Shown piece after piece: positions 9,160 through 20,995 of a DNA stretch of 64,000 bases. Under the pieces are notes generated by a model. The model was not told where the DNA came from, ran no database searches, and saw nothing but the letters and a program-made list of their open reading frames with translations. The translations under genes and the position numbers were made by a program. The stretch comes from Pisolithus tinctorius (taxonomy: Eukaryota > Basidiomycota > Agaricomycetes > Boletales > Pisolithaceae). The first letter of the stretch is position 1. Each line of letters starts with the position of its first letter. The stretch spans positions 62,001-126,000 of the forward strand of contig JANFAH010000035.1 in NCBI GenBank assembly GCA_024663395.1, written 5' to 3'.

Positions 9160-10821
9160 TCACGATTTTAATAACCACGGCTTGTTGGCGCTCGTCCAGT
9201 CGTCTATAATTTTCCAGAAGTGCGCGACGACCGACTTGTCAATGTGTCTGCGGTGTGGGTCGATCTGAAATAAAGACATATCGTAGTCAGACGATCCCAA
9301 TAACTCGAGAAGATAGATGCTGGAAGAACCTTGAGTTCGGTCACGTTCCAGTCCTTAATTTTTGGATTGGGAGGGTCATTAGACCATGTTACGTATATCC
9401 CTTTGACTGTCATCGTCATTAGAACATAACAAACGGCAAGAAACGAGACAACATCAAAACGAAGTACATACCATGATGGAACAACGTCCGCGGATCGCTC
9501 CACTTGTACGGTCGGAACTGCCACGCCTGGCCTGTTGTCATCACGCACACGACACGCTCCCATGCATCCGCTCCGAATTTTTGCAGGGCGTCGGTACTGT
9601 CGACGACGAAGTACCGTTGAATGGCTCCGCCTGAGGGCAATGCAGATGTTGTCCCGGACACGGTAGGGGGGGTTCGCCGCCGGTCGATGTGGAGAACATC
9701 TTCAGCACGTGGGTTTCCTGCTGATGCGGCACGTTCACGCGCAGATACAGATGTTTCAAAACTGGTTACACACTAGTTTTATCGGCTGTACGGGTGGGAG
9801 GCTAGGGGACCTACACGGATTCTTGTAGGAAACGCTTCACATTGTACATTGTTATCAGCGCTGTAGGAGAGGAGGATATCATGATAATGGGGAACATATT
9901 CCCTGCGGAAATACAAAAAGATAAAGGTTCTGTTCGTAAGGCTGGCTGTAAAAACATCGACACTTACTGGCTTTGCGGACCTGCATGGGTGGACCAGCAG
10001 AAGGAGAGGGAACTGGGGCTGTCCCTGGTTTCGTTTCTCTCGACTTCTTCAATTTCTCGCCATAACTCGCAAGTAAAGCTGAAAAGTTCTGCGAGACCAG
10101 GTTACCACCATGCGGCGCGACGAGCAGAGAACAATTGACCCACGTTGGGCTTTATACCCCTTAGTACCGTGTTCCTGTCCCGAAGCTCGACCTCGTTGAT
10201 CCTGATCCTTTTCACTACCTCCAGATCATGAGAATCAGGGACGTAACGCCGTTTCGAGGGCGATTCCAAGTCTGTAGTATGGGGACGTCCAACTTGCTTG
10301 GGTGTTGATGATGATGCAAGTGCTGCAGCACCTGGACGAGGCGGGGTTCCGGGTGGAGTCGTCGAATCTGTAAGCGGCGGACAAGTATGAATGTAGTGGT
10401 GCGTGTTGGGATGGTGAATCATATACATACCTGCGTCGAGTGGCTTTATCCGATCCGAATCTGCCACTTTCCCTTCTAACCATTCTACTACGTTCTTTCT
10501 CTCTGTCACGCTCACGAACCCGACTGTCAACCCGTTTTCCCTGGCCTGCTTCATGTACTCGGCACCTGGAGCGTCACGGAGAAGCCATGCCAGGTAAATA
10601 GCTTCAAGTGTGTAAAAGTCGCTGGGTAATGCTGCATTGGGCACGCCTGGTTTCGCATACCGTGTTGGGGTGGTCTTTTGGAGCGACACTGGACCAAGCG
10701 AAAGGTGAGTCGCGTTGAGGAGCGTTGAAGTGGGTTCGTCGTTGCTAAGGTATGTTATGTGTGACTTGGACTTGACAGCGTGCCTTAGGGCAAGCAGAGC
10801 GTCGCTCGTCGTCATTGTCAT
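9160..10821 (-). CDS. CDC73: Cdc73/parafibromin, Paf1 complex subunit
   Basis: Seven exons: 10821-10431, 10367-10144, 10088-9968, 9902-9815, 9761-9472, 9406-9330, 9264-9160, giving 431 residues and closing in frame. The N-terminal part (MTMTTSDALLALRHAV...) matches the Cdc73 N-terminal domain. The last 185 residues are the Ras-like Cdc73 C-terminal domain, with FPIIMISSSPTALITMYNVK, then RYFVVDSTDAL, RVVCVMTTGQAWQF, and the terminal DPHRRHIDKSVVAHFW. In known systems the protein is part of the Paf1 complex on elongating RNA polymerase II and promotes H2B ubiquitination and 3' end processing. The start at 10821 is chosen because homologous sequence begins there; an ATG at 10815 is equally possible, and the in-frame sequence upstream is not homologous. 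The last intron has an unusual donor (GTTCTT). The gene looks intact. Confidence 0.95.
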
Positions 10822-11703
10822 CGACGTCGACTTCGTTGAGTGCAACGTCCAAATTGACGCTGGCGCAGGAGGAGGTGGAGCTAACAGCGACAAACAAGTT
10901 CTGATCACGTGTAAGATTACATAATGCACACGCAGCTGCAGATATTTAATCTTGAGCTCAGGGACAGGTTGCACGAGCCGTGGACGATTGGCAGTCGTAA
11001 TGCTGTATGTATCTCCAGATCCTAGACTATGGAAAACGCTGCGTCCAAGATTGGCCAGGACACTTGATACCTTTGCGGAATGAAAAGTTCAGCCAGGCGA
11101 ACAAAGATTCCATGCGTCGTAGTTGCTACACATATACTACAGTGGGACTAGTTGTCTGCAAATTCCTTCTTCACTCTCCCATAAGCTTCTTGCCATAGGT
11201 GCCAGCGTAATCCATGAGCCACCTAGTGACCACCACCAAGGCGATAATGAAACGTCCGAATCGTGCAAAGCGAGAATTATAGCAAGACAAAGCTTGAAAG
11301 TAGAAAAGTGCTCACGGACAGAAGCCGGACAGAACCAAACGGAAATTGACAGTTGGATAAAATCGAGAGCATGGACGGAAAAATGGGAGAAGAGGGTTGT
11401 TGCTAAAACCTAGACGCTACAAGCATACAAGTAAAAAAAGGGGTGGAAGCATGAAGGGAGTTCAACACCATCCTCATCATCACCGATAACGAAAAGAATT
11501 GTCAGCATACAGCTCCAGCGTCTAAGAAAATTAACAAGATCACAATAGGATAAGAGTAGGCGTGATCATATAATTACTCAATTCAGCCCGATCAATCTAA
11601 CGAAACGAACACAGACAACATACCTGAGGGTCGTGAGTGAGAACAACACCATCGTCTACATGATTCATGAACGGGCGACGAGGAAAGTAGAGAATCATAG
11701 GGC
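10822..11703. other. Intergenic, CDC73 upstream region
   Basis: This 880-bp stretch lies between the CDC73 start and the 3' end of the Ser-rich gene on the same strand. It should hold the CDC73 promoter and the 3' UTR of its neighbour. No frame with protein-like composition was found on either strand. Confidence 0.4.
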
Positions 11704-13434
11704 CTATAAACCGGCATCGCCCACGACAGTGCGGGAGAGAGGGGATTTGACATAATCGCGTGTCACAGCTTTCTTCCAAGGAAGCGGCCTCGAAGTCTCG
11801 TTCCTGCGAAAAACCATTTGAGCAACGAGCTGTGCCATGCTAGCGATTGGCTGCGGTCGGCATAGGCAGGATGATTGTTCCTGTTGGTCACCGTTCGGCT
11901 GGCAATCGCCTTTGCTACTGCTACCGTCACCGCTCATGCTGATGCAGTCGACGCTGCGACCGCCCCCTGAACCTTTCTCCTTCCGACACTTGACCACCTT
12001 GTCAGGAAATTTGAGACAAAGCAGTGCCCCAATTTCTTTACTACGCTCGGCATCCCGTTTCCTTCCTCTCTTAGCCTCCGCTCGCGTGGACAGGCGAATT
12101 GCATCAGGTAGTGTCCTCTCACCAGTCATATACCTTCTCCGCATGTCAAAGAGTTGCGACCCTTCCGGGGGCAAGTCTGAGAGTAACTTGAGATCGTCCG
12201 GCGACGGTGAACGGACGGCGGGTATGTCTTGGGGGTCGTCAATGAGTAAAAGCGGCTCCGAGTCGTTAGGGACGTAGGAGGGGTCGAAGGCAATTGGGAG
12301 GAGGCTGTCGTCAGTGTTAGCTCCGGGGAGGCCGAGTAAAGGATGGCTAGGGGAGAATGATGAGTCTCCTGACGAGTCACTCATCTGAATGTCCTTGATG
12401 TCGTCGTCCTCAGGTAGGGAAGTATGACGAGGAAGTGGCGAGGAAGGGGCTTCGAGATCATCGGCATACAACAGCGGGGACGATATGTATGGCGGGGGGC
12501 TCTGTACAGGCATGTGATGAATATCGTACGACGACCAGTGTAGGCCGACGGGACGGAGCTCATCAATCTCAAGGAGCGAGGATGGTTCATCATCAGACAT
12601 GAAAGGCGAGTCTGAGGCAATGTTAACGGAACCGGGGTTTTCAATTCCTAGCAGCGAAGATGAAGCATCAGGTATGAACGCAGGGTCCGCATCTGCTGAA
12701 CCAAAGGCTGTATTGGAAGACGAAAACACTTTCTCTCTGAACGGTAACCAAAACGATCGGATGTGACCAGAATCAGGAAGCGAGTCTGATATGAAACCAA
12801 GCTGAGTATGTTGGCCCGAAGGACCCTGCGAATCCCACGTCGGAGAGATAGGTGAAAGGGGTACGTCTGTGTCAGCAGTGGACTGCGACGATCCAGACGG
12901 ACTGTCAAGAAGCTCATCGCCATCGAAGTCGCGGCCGGAGTCTTGGGCCTCTTCCTCTGTCAAACGCACGTCCGCTTCACCATCCGAATCGGGGAGATCG
13001 AGGGTGGAATGAGGCAACGTCGGGGGTGGGGTGAGTGGCCTATGGCATGCGAGGTCCTCCCGACGCATGACGACGGGGGAATCCAGGATGCAGGGTATCT
13101 GGGAAGAATAAAAGGGTAAACACTCGCCGATGTCTTCTGGTAATGAGGCGGTAGCTTTTGAAGATGGTGGGGACGGGTATACTTTGGTTGGATCACTGAG
13201 AAGGAACCTGGTGGTGCCACCTTGTACCGCGTGGTTACGGGAAAGACTGCTACGAGAACAATCTGAGTCGGAGTACAACGCGATGAAAGGGGATTTGTCT
13301 ATATCACCATCACCCCAGGGATGGGAGGAGTGTGGCGCAAGAACGAGGGCGGGCAGGGAAGCGAACGAGGCAGACTCGCGCAGACCTGGTAATTCGTCGA
13401 GATATATGAGGGAATCCGAGGGTGAAGTAGCCAT
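11704..13434 (-). CDS. Ser/Asp/Pro-rich hypothetical protein
   Basis: A single uninterrupted frame of 577 codons. The ATG at 13434 (MATSPSDSLIYLDELPGL) is preferred over in-frame ATGs further upstream, because the upstream extension is low-complexity (poly-F, poly-K in other frames) and falls in an A-rich leader. The protein is acidic and disordered for about 430 residues, with repeated short patterns ending in LL(G/E/L)I-(D/E), e.g. SSLLGIE, SSLLEID, PLLLIDD. Near residues 455-500 is a basic block (MRRRYMTGERTLPDAIR, RAEAKRGRKRDAERSK), the part most likely to be conserved or to bind nucleic acid. No catalytic motif is seen. The absence of introns in so long a gene is unusual in this window. 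Function unknown. Confidence 0.7.
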   Translation of the reverse strand: MATSPSDSLIYLDELPGLRESASFASLPALVLAPHSSHPWGDGDIDKSPFIALYSDSDCSRSSLSRNHAVQGGTTRFLLSDPTKVYPSPPSSKATASLPEDIGECLPFYSSQIPCILDSPVVMRREDLACHRPLTPPPTLPHSTLDLPDSDGEADVRLTEEEAQDSGRDFDGDELLDSPSGSSQSTADTDVPLSPISPTWDSQGPSGQHTQLGFISDSLPDSGHIRSFWLPFREKVFSSSNTAFGSADADPAFIPDASSSLLGIENPGSVNIASDSPFMSDDEPSSLLEIDELRPVGLHWSSYDIHHMPVQSPPPYISSPLLYADDLEAPSSPLPRHTSLPEDDDIKDIQMSDSSGDSSFSPSHPLLGLPGANTDDSLLPIAFDPSYVPNDSEPLLLIDDPQDIPAVRSPSPDDLKLLSDLPPEGSQLFDMRRRYMTGERTLPDAIRLSTRAEAKRGRKRDAERSKEIGALLCLKFPDKVVKCRKEKGSGGGRSVDCISMSGDGSSSKGDCQPNGDQQEQSSCLCRPQPIASMAQLVAQMVFRRNETSRPLPWKKAVTRDYVKSPLSRTVVGDAGL

Positions 13435-13855
13435 GGTATCCGCTGTTCCGCCTGGTTGTGAAACCCTAGAAAAAAAAAGAATGGAAGAAGGGGTCAATAT
13501 GATGATTAACTCGAGACCAAAAGCAGTTTTTTTGAAAAAAAAAGAAAGAGATAAAAAGACCCACACATCAAAAGCAAAGGATGATAATTAGTACATCGCC
13601 TCAAAAGCAAGCAAGAAAAGGAGAAGACGAGCAGAACGACTCCAAAGCGGATCGAGCCTTGTCACAGGCCGTTTTGAGCCTCGTGTTGGAGAAATGTGGC
13701 TGAGCAACGGCAACGTGCCAGTCGGTGATTGCCTTTGATGTGCACGTCAGTCTCATGGAACCCTCAGCTCGACGCTCGCTTCTTTATCTGCATTACATCA
13801 AATGGGCTGATCGTACAGATGATCTGATAGCAACTAAATCCTTGTGGGTATCCTC

Positions 13856-15474
13856 TCATTCGTTGGGTAATATCGCATCAGCTATCATGGGCCTATTCTC
13901 CGAAACCTGACAAGACAGCGTCTCTTCACCTTCTGCAGCATGAGGCTGCAGCTCGTGTTCTGTCACCCCTCTTTTCGACAGGGCGTAGGCCCTACATGCT
14001 TCCACGCTCATCTTCAGCGCCGCTTCGTCGTGGCTATGTACTACCACGTTGAACCCCGGAAAATTGAACTCCATTATCTCCTTCACCTTCGGCAGCAACC
14101 CCGCGTTAGGTGCGTACGTCCCCGAATTATTGTCAAACACAAGTTCCCACCCTACCGCAGCATCGGGGACGTCGTCAGAAAAGTTCTGCCACCCTCCCAC
14201 AGGTCGTGGGTGAAACTCTCCACCATACCGCACGCTCTCAGCACAGTTGCTGTGCAGCGCGTGTTTGGAAGCAAAGTCAACGAAGAATGCCGCTCCCGTT
14301 TCGGAAAAACGGAGCGTATCGTCGTTTGCGGAAATGACGTACGTATAAACTGCAGGCTTGACACGATGCGCATAGGATTTCGATCCGTCCGATGCAGCAT
14401 GCACACCCCCACACATCATGCTCAAGACTTCATCCCGATTGCTAATGACTCCAAATCCGTTCGTAATCGTCCGCGCGTACAGCATACGATGTCCTGCCTG
14501 GATACCTGAACGCACTGCAATTGAGGCAGGTCCCTGGAAGATGGCTTGCGCAGCCTTGTGACTGCGATTCCAAGATTGCACCAGATCCCCGAATATCTCG
14601 GGAACACCCTTGATGTAAACCTTCCATGTCCTGTAAAGGCGTGTGTCTCTCAGGTTTGCCAGTGCTCCTACGGTGAGTGAGCTGTGGCTGGAGTAGTGCA
14701 CTGGCCCGTCGAACAAGTAAGGAAGACGTTCAGAGCCCTCGCTAGACGGTGAAGACTCGATCTGTCCAATATTGCGATGTGATTGAGTGTAGACCAACCC
14801 CCATACGCAACCATGAGTGAGTCGTACCTTGAGCCAGAACGTGCCTCTATTTTGCATATTCATTGGGCCCTGTATCTCCACCTCTTTCGGTCCTGGGGAC
14901 ACGGAGGTATAGAATTTGCCGATGTAATCATCGACAGTCGCCCCGATGTCTTTGTCACGCAAGAGGACGAACAACGTGGCAGACACGGGGACATTTTTCA
15001 CCCTCCATATCTCGTTCCAAACTGGTGATTGCGTGCCCGGTTTGACGGAGGATCTAAGGCGACTTTAGTCTCGTTGGTACAGTGAGTACGATACGCCCTC
15101 GGCACTTGCACGTATGAGAGTTTGTCATCCAATTTTGCAACGAAATATGGATCCGCCGATCCAACGAGGTCCATTCTTGGGATTCCTGAGGCACCAATAA
15201 ACTACATAAACCCATGAATGATCAATGAGCGCTTATAGCGATACAGCACGACAGGCAGAAGCGTGGCCATAGTCATACCCATTACAACCGATCACGAAGC
15301 CGTCAAACAGCTTACCTGAATCACAAGGTCAACGTGCTTGATACGGATTCCGAGCTGATCCGTGGCGACCTTGATACGTTGAGAATGTGCAGCAACCTTG
15401 ACCATTTGAGCGGAGGCATGTGCGCGTTCGACGATATTTGCCACGCATTGCATGGGATTTTTCAAATCGAACAT
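13856..15474 (-). CDS. C2-domain protein of the fungal C2 plus conserved C-terminal family
   Basis: Three exons: 15474-15316, 15201-15110, 15053-13856, giving 482 residues. Residues about 45-140 are a C2 domain: GIPRMDLVGSADPYFVAKL, SPVWNEIWRV and a D-K-D/DDYIGKF segment supply the Asp-rich Ca2+-loop pattern. The remaining 330 residues form a conserved region without an assigned activity, including TWKVYIKGVPEIFGDLVQSW, GPASIAVRSGIQAGHRMLYA, YTYVISANDDTLRFSETGAA and ELVFDNNSGTYAPN. Intron 2 (15109-15054) has a GC donor (GCAAGT) instead of GT; this is the only splice that yields LSYVSSVKPGTQSP in frame. C2 domains usually bind membranes or phospholipids, so a membrane-associated cytoplasmic role is inferred. 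The gene appears intact, and a telomere-like motif lies about 90 bp upstream. Confidence 0.85.
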
Positions 15475-15560
15475 GGCTGACCGCTGGGCCCTGACAACGT
15501 GATGAACGTTGAAAAGACGAGAAATGGCTTGCCCTACTAGCCTGGGACAACCCCAAGCGC

Positions 15561-15573
15561 AGGGTTAGGGTTT
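15561..15573. promoter_or_regulatory. Telomere-like AGGGTTAGGGTTT motif upstream of the C2 gene
   Basis: The sequence AGGGTTAGGGTTT lies 87 bp upstream of the C2-gene ATG. It is two telomeric repeats and resembles the telobox bound by Myb-type TTAGGG-binding factors in fungal promoters. Regulatory use here is inference. Confidence 0.45.
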
Positions 15574-15574
15574 G

Positions 15575-17110
15575 CATAGATGAGGTGGCGCAGACACTTA
15601 ATAGTACTGACTTGTTAGATAGAACGTCAACGCAAGACGAATTCAGCGACAGTAGGGTAGACAACATCCATCTCTTATCTACTAATTGTCTTGTGACGAT
15701 ACTCTTGTCGAAGGAGCGACGGCAATCGATTTCGTCGGACACCGTGATGGACTGACGTTCTCATCTGGCTCACAGCCTGGCAAGCCACGTTCCTGCCGTA
15801 TGTAAATGAAAGGCCGCACCACTGTTAGCATTGCATTCGTCACATTTACTCAGCGAACTCTCGGAATCAGTTGATCCGTTCTGTCGGAGCAAGGCCTTGA
15901 CGCTGCAGAGGAGAAGGTCGTAACTACCTAGTTCGTTCAGGCTCCAAGTCCTTGGTCTGCTCATTTGCTTCTGTTTGCCTTGTGTTCTTGCAAGGTTAGG
16001 TTTTCAAGTTTCGGTCACACTGCGTGTTTACTCGAGTCGTGCTATTCAATGTGGTCTTGTTCTGATACCCAGAGCAAATGCTTGCGATCGGAGAATGCCC
16101 ATCAGACAAGTATCGGTGACGTCTTCAATATGTGTCGCGAAGATCTTAGCAACCTCTGCCATCCAGGGGCGTTCGCGTGAGTTGAGTGTCCTCTCCAGGA
16201 TTTAGGCCGACAGTATTTTGTTTGACCTGCGTTCTCCGTGGTTAGAAGGGCTTCTTCGCCAGAATGGCTTCTGGCGTGCTAGATATTACGCACGATGGCG
16301 TTCCTCACACAGGGGATATAGGTACATTCACTCCTGTGCTACGATCACAATTAGCGGAGGTGGGGGGAGTAAGTCTTCTTCGAAGTTTACATTTCCTCCA
16401 GTGAAGCCAGTGGAGTGCGTGGATTCTCTGGGCTGGTATATGGACGTCCTACAGTAAACGGTGGAACGCTGAATAGTAATCGTGGTTCGTTAGCGTATGT
16501 ACGGAGGACTGGATCGTCAGGAAACACGGAGGATCTAACTGATGCGCAGATATGATCTATTTTCGAAGTGTCCTCAATAAACAACACGATTAGAATACTT
16601 CGATAAGTGAAGGAGTAGCCCCTTAGCAGGCTCCGATGGTGGTCTGTCGTTCTCCTTGGCTGCAAGACACTAAGGTTCTCGATGCCGCCGAAAACTTCAT
16701 TCACTCATTCGTTCCCACTGGCATAATGTATGTAAGTGCTTCAATTCTGGAGTCACAATAGCACGGATCAGTGATTTCGAGCCCATAAGGCGGCACATAA
16801 ATTTAATTTTATGGAATCTGGCACAAACTTTCGAGTGGATGGAATGGGATGCCATCGGGAGGGTGGGTAGTAGGCAAGGTTATCGACCAGGAATTTGTCG
16901 CCTCCGTCTCAAGATAAACAAGTTTTGACTAATCTGTAACTGTAGTATGTCTGACTAAGCACCACACAGGGTGTCTCTCTAGTCTACTACTCTCTCCTAT
17001 CCCTACTGCTACACCAGACTGAGTCTAACGGACTCAAGGCAAAAAGGATTGCTCACAGTGACCAGGATCAGGGATTAATCGATTAGCGACCACCGACACC
17101 GTCCGCCCTG
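15575..17110. other. Intergenic between divergent C2 and CM1 genes
   Basis: A 1.5-kb divergent promoter interval. It contains one short minus-strand frame worth noting (16387-16704, listed separately) and a 64-codon minus frame at 15770-15964 that I do not consider supported. No RNA gene or repeat is evident. Confidence 0.4.
16268..16704 (-). CDS. Possible small gene or gene fragment
   Basis: An open frame of 105 codons (16704-16387) contains protein-like sequence, e.g. IVLFIEDTSKIDHICASVR and SVFPDDPVLRTYANEPRLLF. It ends in a plausible donor (AT|GTAAAC), and an exon of about 18 codons could follow after an acceptor near 16325. I do not recognise the family. The composition differs from random frames nearby (ordered alternation of hydrophobic and charged residues, Pro-rich tail GRPYTSPENPRTPL). 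It may be a fragment of a decayed gene. Confidence 0.3.
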
Positions 17111-20100
17111 ATGTCAGCGACACTCAGCCTGTGTGCCGGAGACTCTTCCAACCATTCTGGTGCCACACTCCCCGACATCTCCCTTGGATCACTTGTCTCT
17201 GGAGTATCCACACCAGGTAAAGGTTTTCGTGCGACGTCATCACTCTCACGCACTACCGCACCATCATCTGCATTTATCTCTACACCCTCGCCACCGATCG
17301 CAAATCATGCCACTCCAGGACTGGGTAAACGACTTGGGGCGTTTGGCTTGTCGGGTCGAGACGAAGACGACGGTATAGACGATGGAGAAGGGGAAGCGGA
17401 CGCGGGGGGTGGTGGCTTTTTGGATACTCCCGCCACGAAATTGGACGGACCTGAAACGCCTGTTGCAAGGCGGAGAGGGCGGGGGAATGCACCAGGCAAA
17501 GGCGTCACGCTTACTCTACGCGATCAAGAAAAGGTACGACTTTAAACGTCGTTCGTCTTAGTTCCAAACGCTCTGATACTCATCACGACCATCCTACCAC
17601 TATATCTTCGACGGCTTTGTTTATGAAGCACATCGACGCATTCAAAAAGGAAAACTTTAACATCAAACTCAGAGTCCACTTCCTCGAAGAACGACTCGCT
17701 CAGCTCGCCCCCGATCAGGTTGACGCTGCCCTCAAACAGAACGTCTCTCTCAAAGTCGAAGTCCAGCAACGCGGCCTTGAACTCAAGAAACTCAAACGGC
17801 TTGTCCTCGAGCTCGAACGCGAACTTGAGCGTACGCAACGAGAACGCGAGCGAGTTACTTCGTCCAATTCACGAGGGACTGAGAGGGAGAAGGAGTTGGA
17901 AGCTAGGTTGGCAGAACGGGAAAGAGAACTAAGAGAGTTAAGGAAGGGAAGACTGAATACTGCAGATGCAGATGCACTCCGCCAGGCTGAGGTGCGCAAT
18001 GAGGAACTGGAAGAGGAACTGGAAAATGTTCGGGGACTATTGGAGGAAAATATGGAAGAACTCGAGCAGTTGAGAGAACTGGTAGAGAAGCGGGGCGGCG
18101 GAGACCAAAATGGCACCTGGTCACGAAGGGTGTCGTCGTTGGAAACGGAGAATGAACAGCTGCACGCGAAGATCGAGGAGCAAAACGATCTACTAGCGCA
18201 GAAAGAAGATGAAGTATCTGAATTCGCTGATGAAATCGAGAAACTTCATCTCGAGTTGCAGGAATTCCAGAGAAGGTGCGAAGCTGAATCCCTCCAGCGA
18301 TCCTCATCCCGTGCGCAAATACTAGAGGAGAGAGAAGAAAGGGAAGCCGTCGAAGAAGACCTCAATGCCGTTCGTGACAGATTAGCAGCGACGATGATTG
18401 AGCTTCAGCAAAAGGAGGACGAGCTGGAAATGAAAAACAAGGAAATCGAAGAGCTTGTTGTTGACCACGAACGTATCGTTGGTGTCGTAGAGGATGAATG
18501 GAGAGGTGAAGTTGAGGAGGCAAAGGCACAAGTGGAAGAATTGCGTGACGTGCGTATACCATTATCCCCTAACTCACATTGTCTTGATGGCGTGTATGAT
18601 CTCAGGCTCTTGCAGAGCGAGAGACAGAGTCCAAGGAACTCCGCCTCAACATTTCGGAACTGGAAGCCAACACCAACGACTTACATGCCAAATTTGAGGC
18701 TACACTCCAACATCTCGAGAAAGAGGCAGAGGAGAAGGATGCCGAACTTGAAGCTGCCAACCGTGAAATTGAGAAACTGGGCGAACAGGTATACCTTCTC
18801 GAAGTCGACAACGATCGCTTAAAGGAGGAACACGTTCGGCAACTAGAAGACGATGCGGTCGAGCGTGAACGACTAGAGGCGCTCGCTGCTGCTCTCAAGG
18901 AGGTGAGGGTTTAGATTTTAGATTGGCTCTCTGATATATGTCCTTCCACCATTACAGAAAGTCGGTACACTCAAGACGCAGCTACAAGACCTGCAAGACC
19001 TCTACGAGCAGACCTGCACCGACATCCATGCACACAGATCTCGCCAAGAAGAGCTCGCACGACACATTGAAGATCTCGTCACTGAGCTCAAGTCCGAACG
19101 CGTCGAACGCGAACGCATCGAGCAGGCACTTTTCCAGGCGGAGAAAGACTTTGATTCTGAGCTCCGTCGCGAGCGGCGGACACTTGAGAGTAAAGAGACG
19201 GCGTTGCGCGATGCGTTGGATGAACTTGCCAAGGCGCAGACGATGCTTGAGCACCGGGAACAGGATCTCAAGGCTGTACAGGATGCCCTCACGGTGAATG
19301 AGGAAGCGTCAAAGCGACTAGGAGAATCCCACACGACAGCCAAGTTTTCCCTTCAACTCGAAGTTGACAGATTGAGGCGGGACGTCCAAACGCTCGAGGA
19401 TGCGCTAACACGCACGCGACAGGACATCGCAGAGCGAGAGGGCACAATGCGAGAGCGCGATGCGACGATTGATAAACTGCACAATGAGGTGCGCGATTTG
19501 ACTACGCGGCTGGGCAACCAGACACAAGCGCGACTACACCTGTCCGAGAAGCTAGATTGCGTGCAGTCGAGTCTTAAGACGACAGACTCAGAGCTTGCCA
19601 CGTATAGAGCACGCGTAATTGATCTCGAGGGTCGGTTGTCCAAAGATCAGAAGCAGCTTTTGAATGCGGAGGCGCAGTATCGGGATCAGCTGACGGAGAG
19701 GAACACGTTGTTGTTGACGATTTATCAATATATGGACAAGATACTTGGGGTGGACAGAACACCGGTGCGATCTCTATCCATGATAACCCTAACATTTCCA
19801 CGCTGACTCGTCCCAGAAGAAAGGTAACCAAGCCGAGACAAAGCCGTTTACTAATTTCAGTGTGTTCCACGACAACCTTATTACGCGGCTTAAAGCGCTC
19901 TCCCAGATCCAGCTCGACTTTGACAAGCGCGCCAAGGAAGCGGAAGCACGTTTCACAGAGAAGATGACTGAGATGCGAAAACAACTGGATATGCGGTGGA
20001 AGCAGATTGACAAGTTTGAGTCGAGCGTCAAGGCGTATGCTGAGGCCAAGGCTACATGGCGGCGCAAGTATATGGCCAAAGAGGGTGAACTCGAAGTGCT

Positions 20101-20632
20101 GAAGGTGAGTCGAGTCGTTGCATCTGGAGTTACGCTGTCGACTCATACCCCTGCGTAGGTCACCAATAACGAGCTGGTGCAGCAACTCGCGACGGCGAGA
20201 CGGCCTGTTCAGGGTGATTCTCAAGAAACACGGACACTTCTTTCGCGCGCGGTCAATGCGGAAAAACGACTCAATGTGATCCAGAACCAGTTATTGCAGA
20301 CAGAGGAAAAGATTGTTGCGATGAATCAGAAGACGTCTACGGCCGACGCAAAATGGGAAGCTCGCGTCAAGGAGTATGAAGCCCGTTTGAAAGCCGCAGA
20401 AGAGAAGTATAAACGTGAACGGCAAGGTAATAAGGAAAGGGTGTTAGAACTCGAAAACCAGATAAAGTTTGTCTTCTCTCTCTCTTTCGCTCGGGACAGC
20501 GGGAAGCTGACGCGGATTATGCTATGCAGGAGTCTCGAGCGCCAGAATGAATTGGCTCAGAAACGGAACGCGCAACTAGACTACGTGTCTGAGACGGCTA
20601 AAGCGGTGGGCGGTGGTGCCCGAACGCGATGA
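17111..20632 (+). CDS. Mto1/Pcp1/ApsB-type gamma-tubulin-recruiting coiled-coil protein
   Basis: Seven exons: 17111-17533, 17629-18549, 18606-18902, 18958-19764, 19817-20104, 20159-20466, 20530-20632, giving 1,048 residues. Exon junction 1/2 falls inside the CM1 (centrosomin motif 1) signature: LTLRDQEK then HIDAFKKENFNIKLRVHFLE. In Mto1, Pcp1 and centrosomin this motif binds and activates gamma-tubulin complexes. The first 130 residues are Ser/Gly-rich and disordered. From about residue 150 to 1,040 the protein is almost continuous coiled coil (heptads rich in E, R, L, Q). A conserved Mto1-like stretch (AETKPFTNFSVFHDNLITRL, LKALSQIQLDFDKR) lies at the start of exon 5, and the C-terminal KRERQGNKERVLELENQI block may be the Mto2-binding/MTOC-targeting region. 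It is predicted to act at spindle pole body and interphase MTOCs. All frames close. Confidence 0.9.
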
Positions 20633-20995
20633 TAACTTGACTGTCACAAGTATGAACTTATTATTCGACGTTTTATATCCGTCGAATATCAGCTTCGTTC
20701 TCCGACTCCGGTGAAAGTCGACCATTTGTGCTTAGGCTGATGTTTCATGTCGATCATGGCTCCGCTTTCATTTCGCTTTCATGCTCTCAAAGTACTTTTT
20801 GTAACAGATAGATAATTACATACCGTATAGTATCATCGTCTACTCGGAGCAGATTTCCAACTAAGTATCACTCTACAGACTCAGCGGAAGCACCACAGCA
20901 CAGCCCCCCGACGTCAGACCCTAGTCATTATGGTATATGCAAATAGTCACAGTGATGAACCATGCCGATCGCATTTTCTCAAAAGCCGCAGAACG
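20633..20995. other. Intergenic, promoter of the DHA1 transporter
   Basis: 363 bp between the stop of the CM1 gene and the transporter ATG on the same strand. It is AT-rich in its middle (TAATTACATACCGTATAGTA). No additional gene is seen. Confidence 0.4.

Noticed and set aside
11837..12277. 146-codon plus-strand frame inside the Ser-rich gene
   Set aside because: It is antisense to a 577-codon open frame and its composition is a complement artefact.
17715..19643. Antisense Ser/Arg-rich frames over the CM1 gene
   Set aside because: They mirror Glu/Arg/Leu-rich coiled-coil codons on the sense strand; no independent evidence.
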